A stretch of DNA of 64,000 nt. Origin: Methylotuvimicrobium sp. KM2 (GTDB lineage Bacteria > Pseudomonadota > Gammaproteobacteria > Methylococcales > Methylomonadaceae). The translations under genes were made by a program, and so were the position numbers. Every line of letters starts with the position of its first letter. Positions within the stretch are counted from its first letter, which is position 1. The DNA lies in assembly GCF_038051925.1 (NCBI RefSeq), contig NZ_CP150634.1, positions 806,001-870,000 on the forward strand, in the 5' to 3' direction. The notes beneath the pieces were generated by a model. The model was given only the letters and a program-made list of their open reading frames with translations, ran no database searches and was not told the DNA's origin. Shown here piece by piece: positions 8,756 through 16,470 of this stretch.

Positions 8756-9082
8756 CGTTCATGAAGGCCTAGTCATCGCCCCGGCAAATGAAAGTTCTCT
8801 GGTGATGGAGGGTGCGGTCACTCGCCCGACAGGACGCCGTGAATACGTCCATGTAGGCTCGACGGCGGCTGTCCCTGCCGCCGACGCCTGCCGGTCGAGC
8901 AACCGCACCCTCTCCGGAACCGGAATTACCAGAGCGGAGATTTCGCTCCTTCCCAAGCTCGGCTTGGGAAGGCAGTCTCGGAAGCTCTGCTTCCCGTGAC
9001 GGCAAGCGGAGCTTGCGAAATCGTTTCCCAAGCAGAGCTTAGGAAACAGCGAAGGTTCGTTTTGGCGAACTTTCACAGTAAA
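8756..9082. repeat. Composite repeat: junction element A1 inside TGAAAGT/ACTTTCA ends
   Basis: The outer ends are ATCGCCCCGGCAAATGAAAGT and GAACTTTCACAGTAA. Inside, from about 8808 to 8912, an outer stem (GGGTGCGGT / ACCGCACCC and CTCGCCCGACAGG / CCTGCCGGTCGAG) encloses hairpin GGACG-CGTCC and hairpin CGGCGGC-GCCGCCG. The region 8941-9060 holds AAGCTC-type palindromes. A near-identical composite lies at 39725-39966. Confidence 0.8.
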
Positions 9083-9164
9083 GAACATCAATAAGTAAGT
9101 TTATTGATGTTAAGTTTATTGATGTTCGGGGGCAGCTAGGCTAAATATACCTTTATGCTGTTAC

Positions 9165-9310
9165 CCAAGCTCCAGCTTGGGTAACCTGTTCAGGAAGCTC
9201 TAGCTTCCCGGCAATCAAAAAAGATTGAACAAGCGAGTTGGGGGTGATTGAGAATGTGCGGAGGTTATGTCGGTCTCTGCTCTGGAAGTTGGAGCTTCCG
9301 GGTTGCAACT
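9165..9310. repeat. Intergenic repeat with CCCAAGCTCCAGCTTGGG palindrome
   Basis: Palindromes CCCAAGCTCCAGCTTGGG and GGAAGCTCTAGCTTCC, then GATTGAGAATGTGCGGAGGT. The unit recurs at 59500-59705 and, in part, at 7463-7592. Confidence 0.65.
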
Positions 9311-9328
9311 GAGCTGAATCATTAGAGC

Positions 9329-9871
9329 TTAAACCGGAAAATCAAACGCTTCTTTAGTAACAGGGATGTCTTGCGCGTCCATCATCTGAGCAACACGCTG
9401 CAGTGATGCAATAATCATCAGCTGTTCCCATTCCTGTAATTTGCTGAATTCCCGTGTAAAGCGATCCTGCAAGGGGATAGGAGCATTTATTAGCATTTCC
9501 GTGGCAGCTTCAGTCATATAGACATGGACTTTTCGCTTATCAGTCTGGGAGCGCTGCCGGAACACTAGTTGACGTTTTTCCAGGCGATCCAGAATTGTTG
9601 TCACAGTCGCTTGGCTGAGACTCATGTCCTGAGCTAGCTCGCCAATGGTCAGTTGACCTTTGGCGCGTAGTGTCTGTAATAAAAGAATCTGAGGTGCGGT
9701 CAGGCTAGTGGTCTTTGCCAGATATTTTGAGTGCAGGTCGGTGGCGCGAATCACTCTGCGTAATGCGACCAGCACTTCTTCAATTTGATTCAGCAAATGT
9801 TCCTTTTCAACCGGATTTAAGTCGAGCGTATCCAGCGAATGAGGAGCGTGCGGTTGTGGGTTTTGCATCAT
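9329..9871 (-). CDS. ectR: EctR, MarR-family regulator of ectoine genes
   Basis: The 180-residue protein has a MarR winged helix (about residues 60-130): LTAPQILLLQTLRAKGQLTIGELAQDMSLSQATVTTILDRLEKR with the wing RQRSQTDKRKV. It is divergent from ectABC-ask, as in halotolerant methylotrophs, where EctR1 represses the ectoine operon and is itself controlled by salinity. The intergenic region contains the EctR operator at 10048-10065. The signal it senses is not visible. GGTGAT precedes the start at 9871; a second ATG follows immediately. Confidence 0.92.
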   Translation of the reverse strand: MMQNPQPHAPHSLDTLDLNPVEKEHLLNQIEEVLVALRRVIRATDLHSKYLAKTTSLTAPQILLLQTLRAKGQLTIGELAQDMSLSQATVTTILDRLEKRQLVFRQRSQTDKRKVHVYMTEAATEMLINAPIPLQDRFTREFSKLQEWEQLMIIASLQRVAQMMDAQDIPVTKEAFDFPV

Positions 9872-9921
9872 TAATCACCGATCATTGAAATAGAGTCAGT
9901 CGCGTTACAAAGCCATTATTG

Positions 9922-9990
9922 TATACCCATCGAAGATCAAAATTCGGCGCCTCCGCGGGTGCTACCGAAATTTGAAGTACGAAAGGCATA
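9922..9990. mobile_element. 69-bp MITE-like element (family B, unoccupied form) upstream of ectR
   Basis: TATACCCATCGAAGATCAAAATTCGG and CCGAAATTTGAAGTACGAAAGGCATA are imperfect inverted ends around GCGCCTCCGCGGGTGCTA. Larger copies with other elements inserted in the middle lie at 20575, 22910, 37968 and 50919. This is the simplest copy in the window and sits in the promoter region shared by ectR and ectA. Confidence 0.75.
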
Positions 9991-10047
9991 ATTTGATATG
10001 ACATCTAATTAAAATTAAGCAAAAGTACGCGGCCTGGACATTTAAAT

Positions 10048-10065
10048 TATTTAGTGTACTATATA
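10048..10065. promoter_or_regulatory. EctR operator at the ectA promoter
   Basis: TATTTAGTGTACTATATA is a pseudopalindrome of two 8-bp halves separated by GT. It is identical to the EctR1 binding site reported for M. alcaliphilum 20Z, as I recall it, where it overlaps the -10 region of the ectABC-ask promoter. TATATT directly at its right edge could be that -10. The site lies 122 bp upstream of the ectA start. Confidence 0.85.
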
Positions 10066-10125
10066 TTATGTTTTCCAGTGAAGCCAGAATATTTGTGCTG
10101 ATGGCTAATAAAATCATGATTTAAG

Positions 10126-10150
10126 CTCGGCTTATCCAATTAAAGCCGAG
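10126..10150 (+). promoter_or_regulatory. Hairpin in the ectA leader
   Basis: CTCGGCTT (10126-10133) pairs with AAGCCGAG (10143-10150) across a 9-nt loop, about 37 nt before the ectA start. There is no T-run, so it is not a simple terminator. A role in stability or translation is only a possibility. Confidence 0.45.
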
Positions 10151-10187
10151 TTAATTGCACAGAAATCTAAATAATAGAGTTGTTTAT

Positions 10188-10706
10188 ATGTTGTCTGATA
10201 AAACTCCCTCGCCCATCATTACACTTAGCCAGCCTACTGCCGAAGTTGGGGCGCAGGTGCATCGGCTGATTAGCGAGTGTCCGCCCCTGGATCCCAATTC
10301 GATGTACTGCAATTTGCTGCAGAGCAGCCATTTTTCTGAAACGGCGGTGGCGGCCAAAATTGGCGATGAGTTGGTTGGTTTTGTCTCGGGTTATCGTATT
10401 CCGCAACGTCCGGATACATTGTTTGTCTGGCAGGTGGCTGTCGGCGAAAAAGCCCGAGGTCAAGGGCTTGCCACGCGGATGCTCTTAGCCATTCTGGCGC
10501 GGCCGGCCAATCAGGATATCAACCGAATCGAAACGACCATCACCCCGAACAATAAGGCCTCATGGGCCCTGTTTGAGGGGTTGGCAAAAAAATTGGATAC
10601 CCAAATTGGCAGTGCTGTGATGTTTGACAAGACACGCCATTTTGCAGATCAACATGAAACCGAAATGCTGGTGAAGGTCGGGCCGTTCAAAGCGGTTCAG
10701 GCTTAA
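10188..10706 (+). CDS. ectA: L-2,4-diaminobutyrate N-gamma-acetyltransferase
   Basis: EctA acetylates diaminobutyrate from acetyl-CoA, the second pathway-specific step in ectoine synthesis. The 172-residue protein is a GNAT enzyme: SPIITLSQPTAEVGAQVHRLI at the N-terminus, DPNSMYCNLLQSSHFSETAV typical of EctA, and the acetyl-CoA loop VGEKARGQGLATRML near residue 90. The ATG at 10188 is preferred over the TTG at 10155 because it gives the usual N-terminus; no strong ribosome site precedes either. It heads the ectABC-ask operon and is followed by ectB after 41 bp. Confidence 0.95.
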   Translation: MLSDKTPSPIITLSQPTAEVGAQVHRLISECPPLDPNSMYCNLLQSSHFSETAVAAKIGDELVGFVSGYRIPQRPDTLFVWQVAVGEKARGQGLATRMLLAILARPANQDINRIETTITPNNKASWALFEGLAKKLDTQIGSAVMFDKTRHFADQHETEMLVKVGPFKAVQA

Positions 10707-10747
10707 TCGCTACACTATTATCCCATCTTGCTCAGGAGAGAATTAGA

Positions 10748-12079
10748 ATGAAAATCTTTGAAGAAATTGAATCGGAAGTTCGTTCGTATGCCCGCGCTTT
10801 TCCACGGGTGTTTGATCGCGCCCAAGGCGCAAAAATCTATGACCATGAAGGTAATGAATACCTGGACTTTCTCGCCGGTGCAGGTTCCTTGAATTACGGT
10901 CACAATCACCCGGTATTCAAGGAAAAGCTGCTTGAGTATATCCAGAATGATGGCATCACGCAGGGCTTGGACTTGCATACCCGTGCCAAAGGAGAGTTTT
11001 TGGAAAGTTTTAATGAGCACATCCTCAAGCCGCGGAATTTGGACTACATAGTGATGTTTACCGGTCCCACCGGCACCAACGCGGTTGAAGCGGCACTGAA
11101 GATTGCCCGTAAAAAAACCGGTCGTGAAAATATTATTTCGTTTACCAATGGCTGGCATGGCCAGACGCTGGGGTCGCTGTCGGTTACCGGCAATTCCACT
11201 CACCGTGGCGGCGCCGGCATTGCTTTGCATGGCTCAACCCGTATTCCCTATGACGGCTATCTGGGTGATGATTTCGATACCACCAATTTGCTCGACAAAA
11301 TGCTGTCGGATTCCAGCAGTGGCGTCGATAAACCGGCTGCCGTCATCGTTGAAACGGTCCAGGGCGAAGGCGGTATCAACGCCGCGTCAATGACGTGGTT
11401 AAAAAGCCTGTCGGAAATCTGCAAACGCCATGATGTGTTGCTGATTATTGATGATATCCAGGCCGGTTGCGGTCGCACCGGCACTTTCTTTAGCTTTGAA
11501 GAAGCCGGAATTTATCCTGATATTGTGACCTTGTCGAAATCGCTCAGCGGGTATGGTTTGCCGTTAGCCATCGTTCTGATGAAACCCGAAATCGATCAAT
11601 GGTCACCAGGCGAGCACAATGGCACCTTCCGAGGTAACAATCATGCCTTTGTCACCGCCAAGGCGGCGATTGATCACTTCTGGAAAGACGACGGCTTTGC
11701 CAAAGAGGTCCAGCGCAAAGGCCGGTACATTGCCGATCGTGTAGATGTTATTGTCGCCAAGTATGGCGAGGGTAACTTCAACTCGCATGGGCGAGGTATG
11801 TTCCGAGGCATTAACTGTGTCAGCGGTGATTTGGCCGGTCAGATTACCCGCAGATGTTTTCAGAAAGGTTTGATTATTGAAACCAGTGGCGCAGACGATC
11901 ATGTCGTGAAGTTCCTGTGTCCGCTGATTATTACAGATGAGGAGCTGGAAAAAGGCATCGACATTCTTGAGCAAGCCATTAAAGAGGTCTGTGATAAAGC
12001 AGACACAATCCCAGAAGGAAAGGACTTTTTTGAAGGCGACTACTCTGTCAGTGAAGAAGTCAGCAAAGCCGGGTACTGA
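10748..12079 (+). CDS. ectB: Diaminobutyrate-2-oxoglutarate transaminase
   Basis: EctB converts aspartate-semialdehyde to L-2,4-diaminobutyrate with glutamate as amino donor. The 443-residue product is a class III PLP aminotransferase: [19 protein letters not shown], the strand [22 protein letters not shown] whose aspartate holds the pyridine nitrogen, and [19 protein letters not shown] containing the PLP lysine. Length is normal for EctB. CAGGAGAG precedes the ATG. It is the second gene of the ectoine operon and the 5' neighbour of ectC by 50 bp. Confidence 0.96.
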   Translation: MKIFEEIESEVRSYARAFPRVFDRAQGAKIYDHEGNEYLDFLAGAGSLNYGHNHPVFKEKLLEYIQNDGITQGLDLHTRAKGEFLESFNEHILKPRNLDYIVMFTGPTGTNAVEAALKIARKKTGRENIISFTNGWHGQTLGSLSVTGNSTHRGGAGIALHGSTRIPYDGYLGDDFDTTNLLDKMLSDSSSGVDKPAAVIVETVQGEGGINAASMTWLKSLSEICKRHDVLLIIDDIQAGCGRTGTFFSFEEAGIYPDIVTLSKSLSGYGLPLAIVLMKPEIDQWSPGEHNGTFRGNNHAFVTAKAAIDHFWKDDGFAKEVQRKGRYIADRVDVIVAKYGEGNFNSHGRGMFRGINCVSGDLAGQITRRCFQKGLIIETSGADDHVVKFLCPLIITDEELEKGIDILEQAIKEVCDKADTIPEGKDFFEGDYSVSEEVSKAGY

Positions 12080-12129
12080 AGCCTGCTGACCCAATCAGCC
12101 TATTCGAGAATCTACTGAAGAGAACCAAA

Positions 12130-12534
12130 ATGATCGTAAGACAGTTACAAGACGCACAGCAGACTAGCAGACGCATCGTTTCACCTGACGGCAACTGGGA
12201 AAGCACCCGCATGTTGTTGAAGGATGACGGTATGGGCTATTCCTTTCATATCACCACCATTTTCGCCGGCGCCGATTTTCGCATGCATTACCAGAATCAC
12301 CTTGAGTCGGTGTATTGCATCAGTGGTGAAGGCGAAGTTGAAACGCTGGACGATGGCAAAAAGTATCCTATTACACCGGGCACGCTCTATAACCTGAATC
12401 AACATGATCGGCATATTCTGCGCGCCTTCAAGGAGTTACAGCTGGCTTGCGTCTTTAACCCGCCTCTGAACGGTAAGGAAGTGCACAACGCAGAAGGTGC
12501 CTATGAACTGGAAGCCGAAACAGTCAGTGACTGA
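12130..12534 (+). CDS. ectC: Ectoine synthase
   Basis: EctC closes N-gamma-acetyldiaminobutyrate into ectoine. The 134-residue protein is a small cupin: [29 protein letters not shown] at the start, then [22 protein letters not shown] with the metal-site glutamate and tyrosine, and [17 protein letters not shown] with the histidine. These residues all belong to the family's iron site. Length is normal. GAAGAG lies upstream of the ATG, and the stop is 58 bp from the aspartokinase start. Confidence 0.96.
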   Translation: MIVRQLQDAQQTSRRIVSPDGNWESTRMLLKDDGMGYSFHITTIFAGADFRMHYQNHLESVYCISGEGEVETLDDGKKYPITPGTLYNLNQHDRHILRAFKELQLACVFNPPLNGKEVHNAEGAYELEAETVSD

Positions 12535-12592
12535 TTTTCACTCATGGCAGGGCGGTGAAGCCCTCGGCATCCACGAAGTAAGAGAGGACGTT

Positions 12593-14035
12593 ATGACTTT
12601 TCACACCGTTGAAAAAATCGGCGGCACATCCATGAGCGATTATGTTGCCGTGCGCGACAATATCATTCTCAAACCGGTTCATCGCGAGGATCTTTATCAG
12701 CGTATTTTTGTGGTCTCCGCCTATGGAGGTATCACCGATATGTTGCTGGAGCACAAAAAAAACGGTCATGCCGGAATTTATGGTCAGTTTGCCAACAGTC
12801 TAAACGATGCCGGTTGGCAAGCTTCGTTGGTAACACTTAAGCAAGAAATGTTTGCAATCAATGCCAACATTTTTGACACTGCTGAAGCCATCAAAAAAGC
12901 CGACGCGTTCATTGGCGAACGGCTTGATGACACGGAACGCTGTCTGGCCGATTTGCAGCGTCTTTGCCAGCATGGTCATTTTTCACTGGATGCGCATCTT
13001 TCTACAGTCCGGGAAATGCTGGCCAGCATCGGCGAGGCGCACAGTGCGTGGAACACTGTCCAGTTACTGCAACAAGACGGCATTAACGCTGTCTTTGTGG
13101 ATCTAACCGGTTGGCGGACCGATAAGCACATGACGCTCGACGAACGCATTAAAAAAGCCTTTGCCGAGATCGATCTGAGCCGGCAGCTACCAATCGCCAC
13201 GGGCTATGCGCACAGTATTGACGGCCTGATGTCAACGTTTGACCGGGGCTACAGTGAAATGACTTTCAGCCGGATTGCGGTGTTGACCGAGGCGGATGAA
13301 GCCATTATTCATAAGGAGTTTCATCTGAGCAGTGCCGATCCGCGTCTGGTGGGTGAAGACAAGGCCGTGCCGATTGGCCGCACCAATTACGATGTGGCCG
13401 ACCAACTTGCGAATCTGGGTATGGAGGCGATTCATCCCAAGGCGGCAAAAGGCTTGCGTCAGAACGAGATAGCGCTACGCGTCAGAAACACCTTTGAACC
13501 GGATCATGCCGGGACGCTGATCACCGGCGATTATGTCAGCAGCAAGCCTTGCGTAGAGATTATCGCCGGATGTAAAGGTGTTTATGCGTTCGAAGTATTC
13601 GATCAAAACATGGCGGGCGAGATTCACAATTACGACCGGGAAATCCTGGCGCTGATCCGCCGCTTCAGAGCGCATATTGTTTCCAAAGACATTAATGCCA
13701 ATACCATTACCCATTACTTATCTGCGAGTCTGAAAAAAATCCGGCGCATCCGCGATGCCCTGCAAGAGATCTATCCGGATGCCGAAATCAATCAGCAAAA
13801 AGTTTCGATTGTTTCCGCCATCGGCAGCGACATGAAAATCCCGGGTATTCTGGCTAAAACTGTCTCGGCACTGGCAGAGAAACAGATCAGCGTGTTGGCG
13901 ATGCACCAGTCTATGCGTCAAGTCGATATGCAGTTTGTAATAGATGAAGATGCCTACACTGACGCGATCAAAAGTTTGCATAGTCATCTGGTGGAGGTTC
14001 ATGATCACGGCATTGCAATATGCCTCGCGTCATGA
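12593..14035 (+). CDS. ask: Aspartokinase dedicated to ectoine synthesis
   Basis: The enzyme phosphorylates aspartate, feeding aspartate-semialdehyde to EctB. The 480-residue protein starts with TVEKIGGTSM, the aspartokinase ATP-site motif, has TFDRGYSEMTFSRIAVLTEADEAIIHKEF in the catalytic domain, and ends with two ACT domains (KVSIVSAIGSDMKIPGILAKTV). It belongs to the class of aspartokinases found only with ectABC, thought to be less sensitive to feedback by lysine and threonine. The start at 12593 is chosen for AGAGAGG upstream and the normal N-terminus; an upstream frame beginning at 12497 would overlap ectC. It closes the operon. Confidence 0.94.
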   Translation: MTFHTVEKIGGTSMSDYVAVRDNIILKPVHREDLYQRIFVVSAYGGITDMLLEHKKNGHAGIYGQFANSLNDAGWQASLVTLKQEMFAINANIFDTAEAIKKADAFIGERLDDTERCLADLQRLCQHGHFSLDAHLSTVREMLASIGEAHSAWNTVQLLQQDGINAVFVDLTGWRTDKHMTLDERIKKAFAEIDLSRQLPIATGYAHSIDGLMSTFDRGYSEMTFSRIAVLTEADEAIIHKEFHLSSADPRLVGEDKAVPIGRTNYDVADQLANLGMEAIHPKAAKGLRQNEIALRVRNTFEPDHAGTLITGDYVSSKPCVEIIAGCKGVYAFEVFDQNMAGEIHNYDREILALIRRFRAHIVSKDINANTITHYLSASLKKIRRIRDALQEIYPDAEINQQKVSIVSAIGSDMKIPGILAKTVSALAEKQISVLAMHQSMRQVDMQFVIDEDAYTDAIKSLHSHLVEVHDHGIAICLAS

Positions 14036-14061
14036 TTGTACTGATGCCTCTTTTCAATAAA

Positions 14062-14216
14062 CTTAACCCAGCCTTAACATTGCGCGTCAATAGGTTATTG
14101 AATAATATGCAATAATTAATTTTATGGCACTACAAAGTTAAATTTGGCATGATTTTTAATTATTATATTTCAATAGCATAGGCGGTAGGCGCTACACTTG
14201 TTAAAGCTGGGTTAAG
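14062..14216. mobile_element. 155-bp element with 17-bp inverted ends between ask and ectD
   Basis: The left end CTTAACCCAGCCTTAAC (14062-14078) and right end GTTAAAGCTGGGTTAAG (14200-14216) are inverted repeats with one mismatch. The centre is AT-rich and has no reading frame. It may be a MITE or a structured element. I found no second copy in the window. Confidence 0.55.
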
Positions 14217-14310
14217 ATGTACGGGTAAGCCCTGCGTAAGTTGGGAATGACCGATGACCAGGGGCTATCTGTTGTCGTGAAGTCTTTAATCAATATGGGT
14301 TAAATGTTCA

Positions 14311-15270
14311 ATGATTACCGAGAAAGCCGAACAGTCCGAACAAAGCGAAGATGTTTATCAGTCTCGCAACGGTGATAAACCGAAAATAATTCAACGCGTA
14401 GATCCAGTGGTTTATGCGCAAGCAGCTAATCCAAGTCTCATTGCCGAGGACTTGCAAGCCCGATATGAACGACAGGGTTTTCTTGTTCTTGATAATGTTT
14501 TTAATAAGCGGGAAGTCGATTCTTTCAGGCAAGAACTCAATCGTTTAAATGACGATAAAGAGATAAAAGCCTCGGCGGAAGCGATAACTGAATTATCCAG
14601 CGACGAAATCCGTTCACTCTTTAAAATTCATGAAATCAGTCCGGTGTTTAAAAGTTTAGCTGCCGATAATCGCTTAGCGGGATTGGCCCAGCATCTATTA
14701 AATGACCGGGTTTACATTCATCAGTCGCGCTTAAACTATAAGCCGGGTTTTCGAGGCAAGGAATTTTACTGGCATTCGGACTTTGAAACTTGGCATGTAG
14801 AAGACGGCATGCCCAGAATGCGTGCGCTCAGCATGTCCATTATTCTGACTGAAAACGACCAGCGTAACGGGGCTTTAATGTTGATTCCCGGATCGCATAA
14901 AAAATTTGTCGTTTGCGAAGAAGAAACGCCGGAGAATCATTATTCGGTCTCGTTGAAAAAGCAGGAGTACGGGATACCCAGCGATGAATGTTTGGCTAGT
15001 TTGGTTGCCGATGGCGGCATTGTATCGGCTATCGGAAAACCCGGCAGTGTCTTAATTTTCGACAGTAATATGATGCATGGTTCGAACAGTAATATCACCC
15101 CGTGGCCTCGCTCCAATGTCTTTTTCGTCTATAACGCGATCAGTAATCGAGTGACATGGCCGTTTTGCGGTTTATCGCCTCGTCCCGAATATCTTTGCAG
15201 TCGCAAGGCTATACGTGCTATCGAACCGCGGCCTTTTAACGTTGCTGTCGGTCAATCGATTTATGCTTAG
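14311..15270 (+). CDS. ectD: Ectoine 5-hydroxylase
   Basis: EctD converts ectoine to 5-hydroxyectoine with Fe(II), oxygen and 2-oxoglutarate. The 319-residue protein contains the diagnostic EctD stretch FYWHSDFETWHVEDGMP and MRALSMSIILTEND near residues 150-180, holding the first iron histidine and aspartate, and FDSNMMHGSNSNITPWPRSN near residue 250, holding the second histidine and the 2-oxoglutarate arginine. It is separated from ask by 275 bp containing a palindromic element, so it probably has its own promoter. It overlaps the next gene by 8 bp. Length is slightly above the usual 300 because of an acidic N-terminal extension. Confidence 0.95.
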   Translation: MITEKAEQSEQSEDVYQSRNGDKPKIIQRVDPVVYAQAANPSLIAEDLQARYERQGFLVLDNVFNKREVDSFRQELNRLNDDKEIKASAEAITELSSDEIRSLFKIHEISPVFKSLAADNRLAGLAQHLLNDRVYIHQSRLNYKPGFRGKEFYWHSDFETWHVEDGMPRMRALSMSIILTENDQRNGALMLIPGSHKKFVVCEEETPENHYSVSLKKQEYGIPSDECLASLVADGGIVSAIGKPGSVLIFDSNMMHGSNSNITPWPRSNVFFVYNAISNRVTWPFCGLSPRPEYLCSRKAIRAIEPRPFNVAVGQSIYA

Positions 15271-16147
15271 AATTTTAATAATGTTGATCGTGCTGACGCC
15301 TTGTTCCGTGTTAGGCGAGAACATCAACGATGAAGCAGAGGTTCAAGATCGCTTAGATGCGATTGAGTCTTTGGATAAGCCCTTATATAGTCCTTTCATC
15401 GAGCGCTATATGCTGGATGAACTCAAGCAGTTGCGTATGGACATGGCGGCGCAGAGGAATGAGCTGATTCAGCAAATTGTGGATAGAGAGCTCAGTTCGG
15501 TCGATAGAGGCGTCACTTACGCCACTAATACCGTTACTTATTTTTTCTACTTGATTGCCGGCGCCAGTACTATTTTGGTGCTGCTGGGTTGGACCTCGCT
15601 CAGAGATATCAAAGAGCGTGTGCAGTCCATGGCGGATAAGAAAGTCTCGAAACTTGTCCATGAATATGAAGAGCGCTTGGCAATTGTCGAGCAACAACTC
15701 AACAAAGAAGCGCAATTGATAGAGAAAATCGGCGAGGATATCGAGCGGACGCAAGATGTGCAATCGTTGTGGCTCAGGGCAGGCCAAGCAAGCAGTTTGG
15801 CCAATAAAATCGCCATCTACGATCAAATTTTAAAATTGCGTCCCGAGGATTGCGAAGCATTGACTTATAAGGCCGATGCGGTACTCGATATGGGTGAGCC
15901 GCAGTGGGCTGTCAATCTATGTCAGCAAGCGTTGAAAATCGATCCTGAAAACGGCCATGCTTTTTACCAATTGGCTTGTGCGTATACCGCATTGAATCAA
16001 TATGAAGAGGCCGTTAACTGTTTATCCGAGGCGCTGCAACGCACTGAGGATTATCGCGATAAGTTTGCCGATGACCCTGCGTTGCAGGCCTTAAAAGACT
16101 TTGAGCCGTTTATCGAGCTGTTGCCCAGTGAAGATAATACTCATTAA
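15263..16147 (+). CDS. Membrane-anchored coiled-coil/TPR protein coupled to ectD
   Basis: The 294-residue product has an N-terminal hydrophobic segment (MLRILIMLIVLTPCSVLGEN), a second membrane segment near residues 92-112 (FFYLIAGASTILVLLGW), a charged coiled coil (about 115-165) and at least two TPR repeats (about 175-260; AFYQLACAYTALNQYEEAVNCLSEAL). The TPR part should face the cytoplasm if the first segment is a cleaved signal; this is inference. Its ATG lies inside the last codons of ectD, so it is translationally coupled. TPR domains bind proteins, but no partner can be named. An adaptor for osmolyte enzymes or for the symporter downstream is possible. Confidence 0.75.
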   Translation: MLRILIMLIVLTPCSVLGENINDEAEVQDRLDAIESLDKPLYSPFIERYMLDELKQLRMDMAAQRNELIQQIVDRELSSVDRGVTYATNTVTYFFYLIAGASTILVLLGWTSLRDIKERVQSMADKKVSKLVHEYEERLAIVEQQLNKEAQLIEKIGEDIERTQDVQSLWLRAGQASSLANKIAIYDQILKLRPEDCEALTYKADAVLDMGEPQWAVNLCQQALKIDPENGHAFYQLACAYTALNQYEEAVNCLSEALQRTEDYRDKFADDPALQALKDFEPFIELLPSEDNTH

Positions 16148-16470
16148 CTTCTGTCTTCTGTTGATAAACACAAGTCTGATGGTGTTCGTAACAGGCCATA
16201 GCTATTACTCTACGGGACTAATCCATTCACCCTAATAAGAGCAGTTGAGTGCCTCAAACTGCCGTTTGTCTTGAGTTCTTCATTATTCGATTTGGCCCAG
16301 CAAGAACGATCTACAACAAATACCGGCAGCTCTTTTAGGTACATGCTGAAAAAGCGTTCAAATTTGGTGACGATGCGAGGTATGTCTGTTCAGCAGCACT
16401 CTCCTGCACCTTTTCCGAATACCCTACACATCCTGAAAATTAGAGATTTTCGACCAGATTAGGAGTATTA
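16148..16470. other. Gap before the symporter gene
   Basis: No credible gene. GAGCAGTTGAGTGCCTCAAACT at about 16219-16240 is a fragment of a dispersed repeat also seen near 20832 and, inverted, near 54250. TAGGAGTATTA immediately before 16471 is the ribosome site of the symporter. Confidence 0.5.

Noticed and set aside
8769-9091. Frames of 78-110 codons inside the repeat after the flippase gene
   Set aside because: The same peptides recur in the copy at 39731-39943 because the repeat recurs; no independent support for a gene.
12497-12592. Upstream extension of the aspartokinase frame
   Set aside because: It overlaps ectC, and the ATG at 12593 has AGAGAGG upstream and the normal family N-terminus.
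16271-16462. 63-codon plus-strand frame before the symporter gene
   Set aside because: It spans a dispersed-repeat fragment, has no ribosome site at its start and resembles no family.
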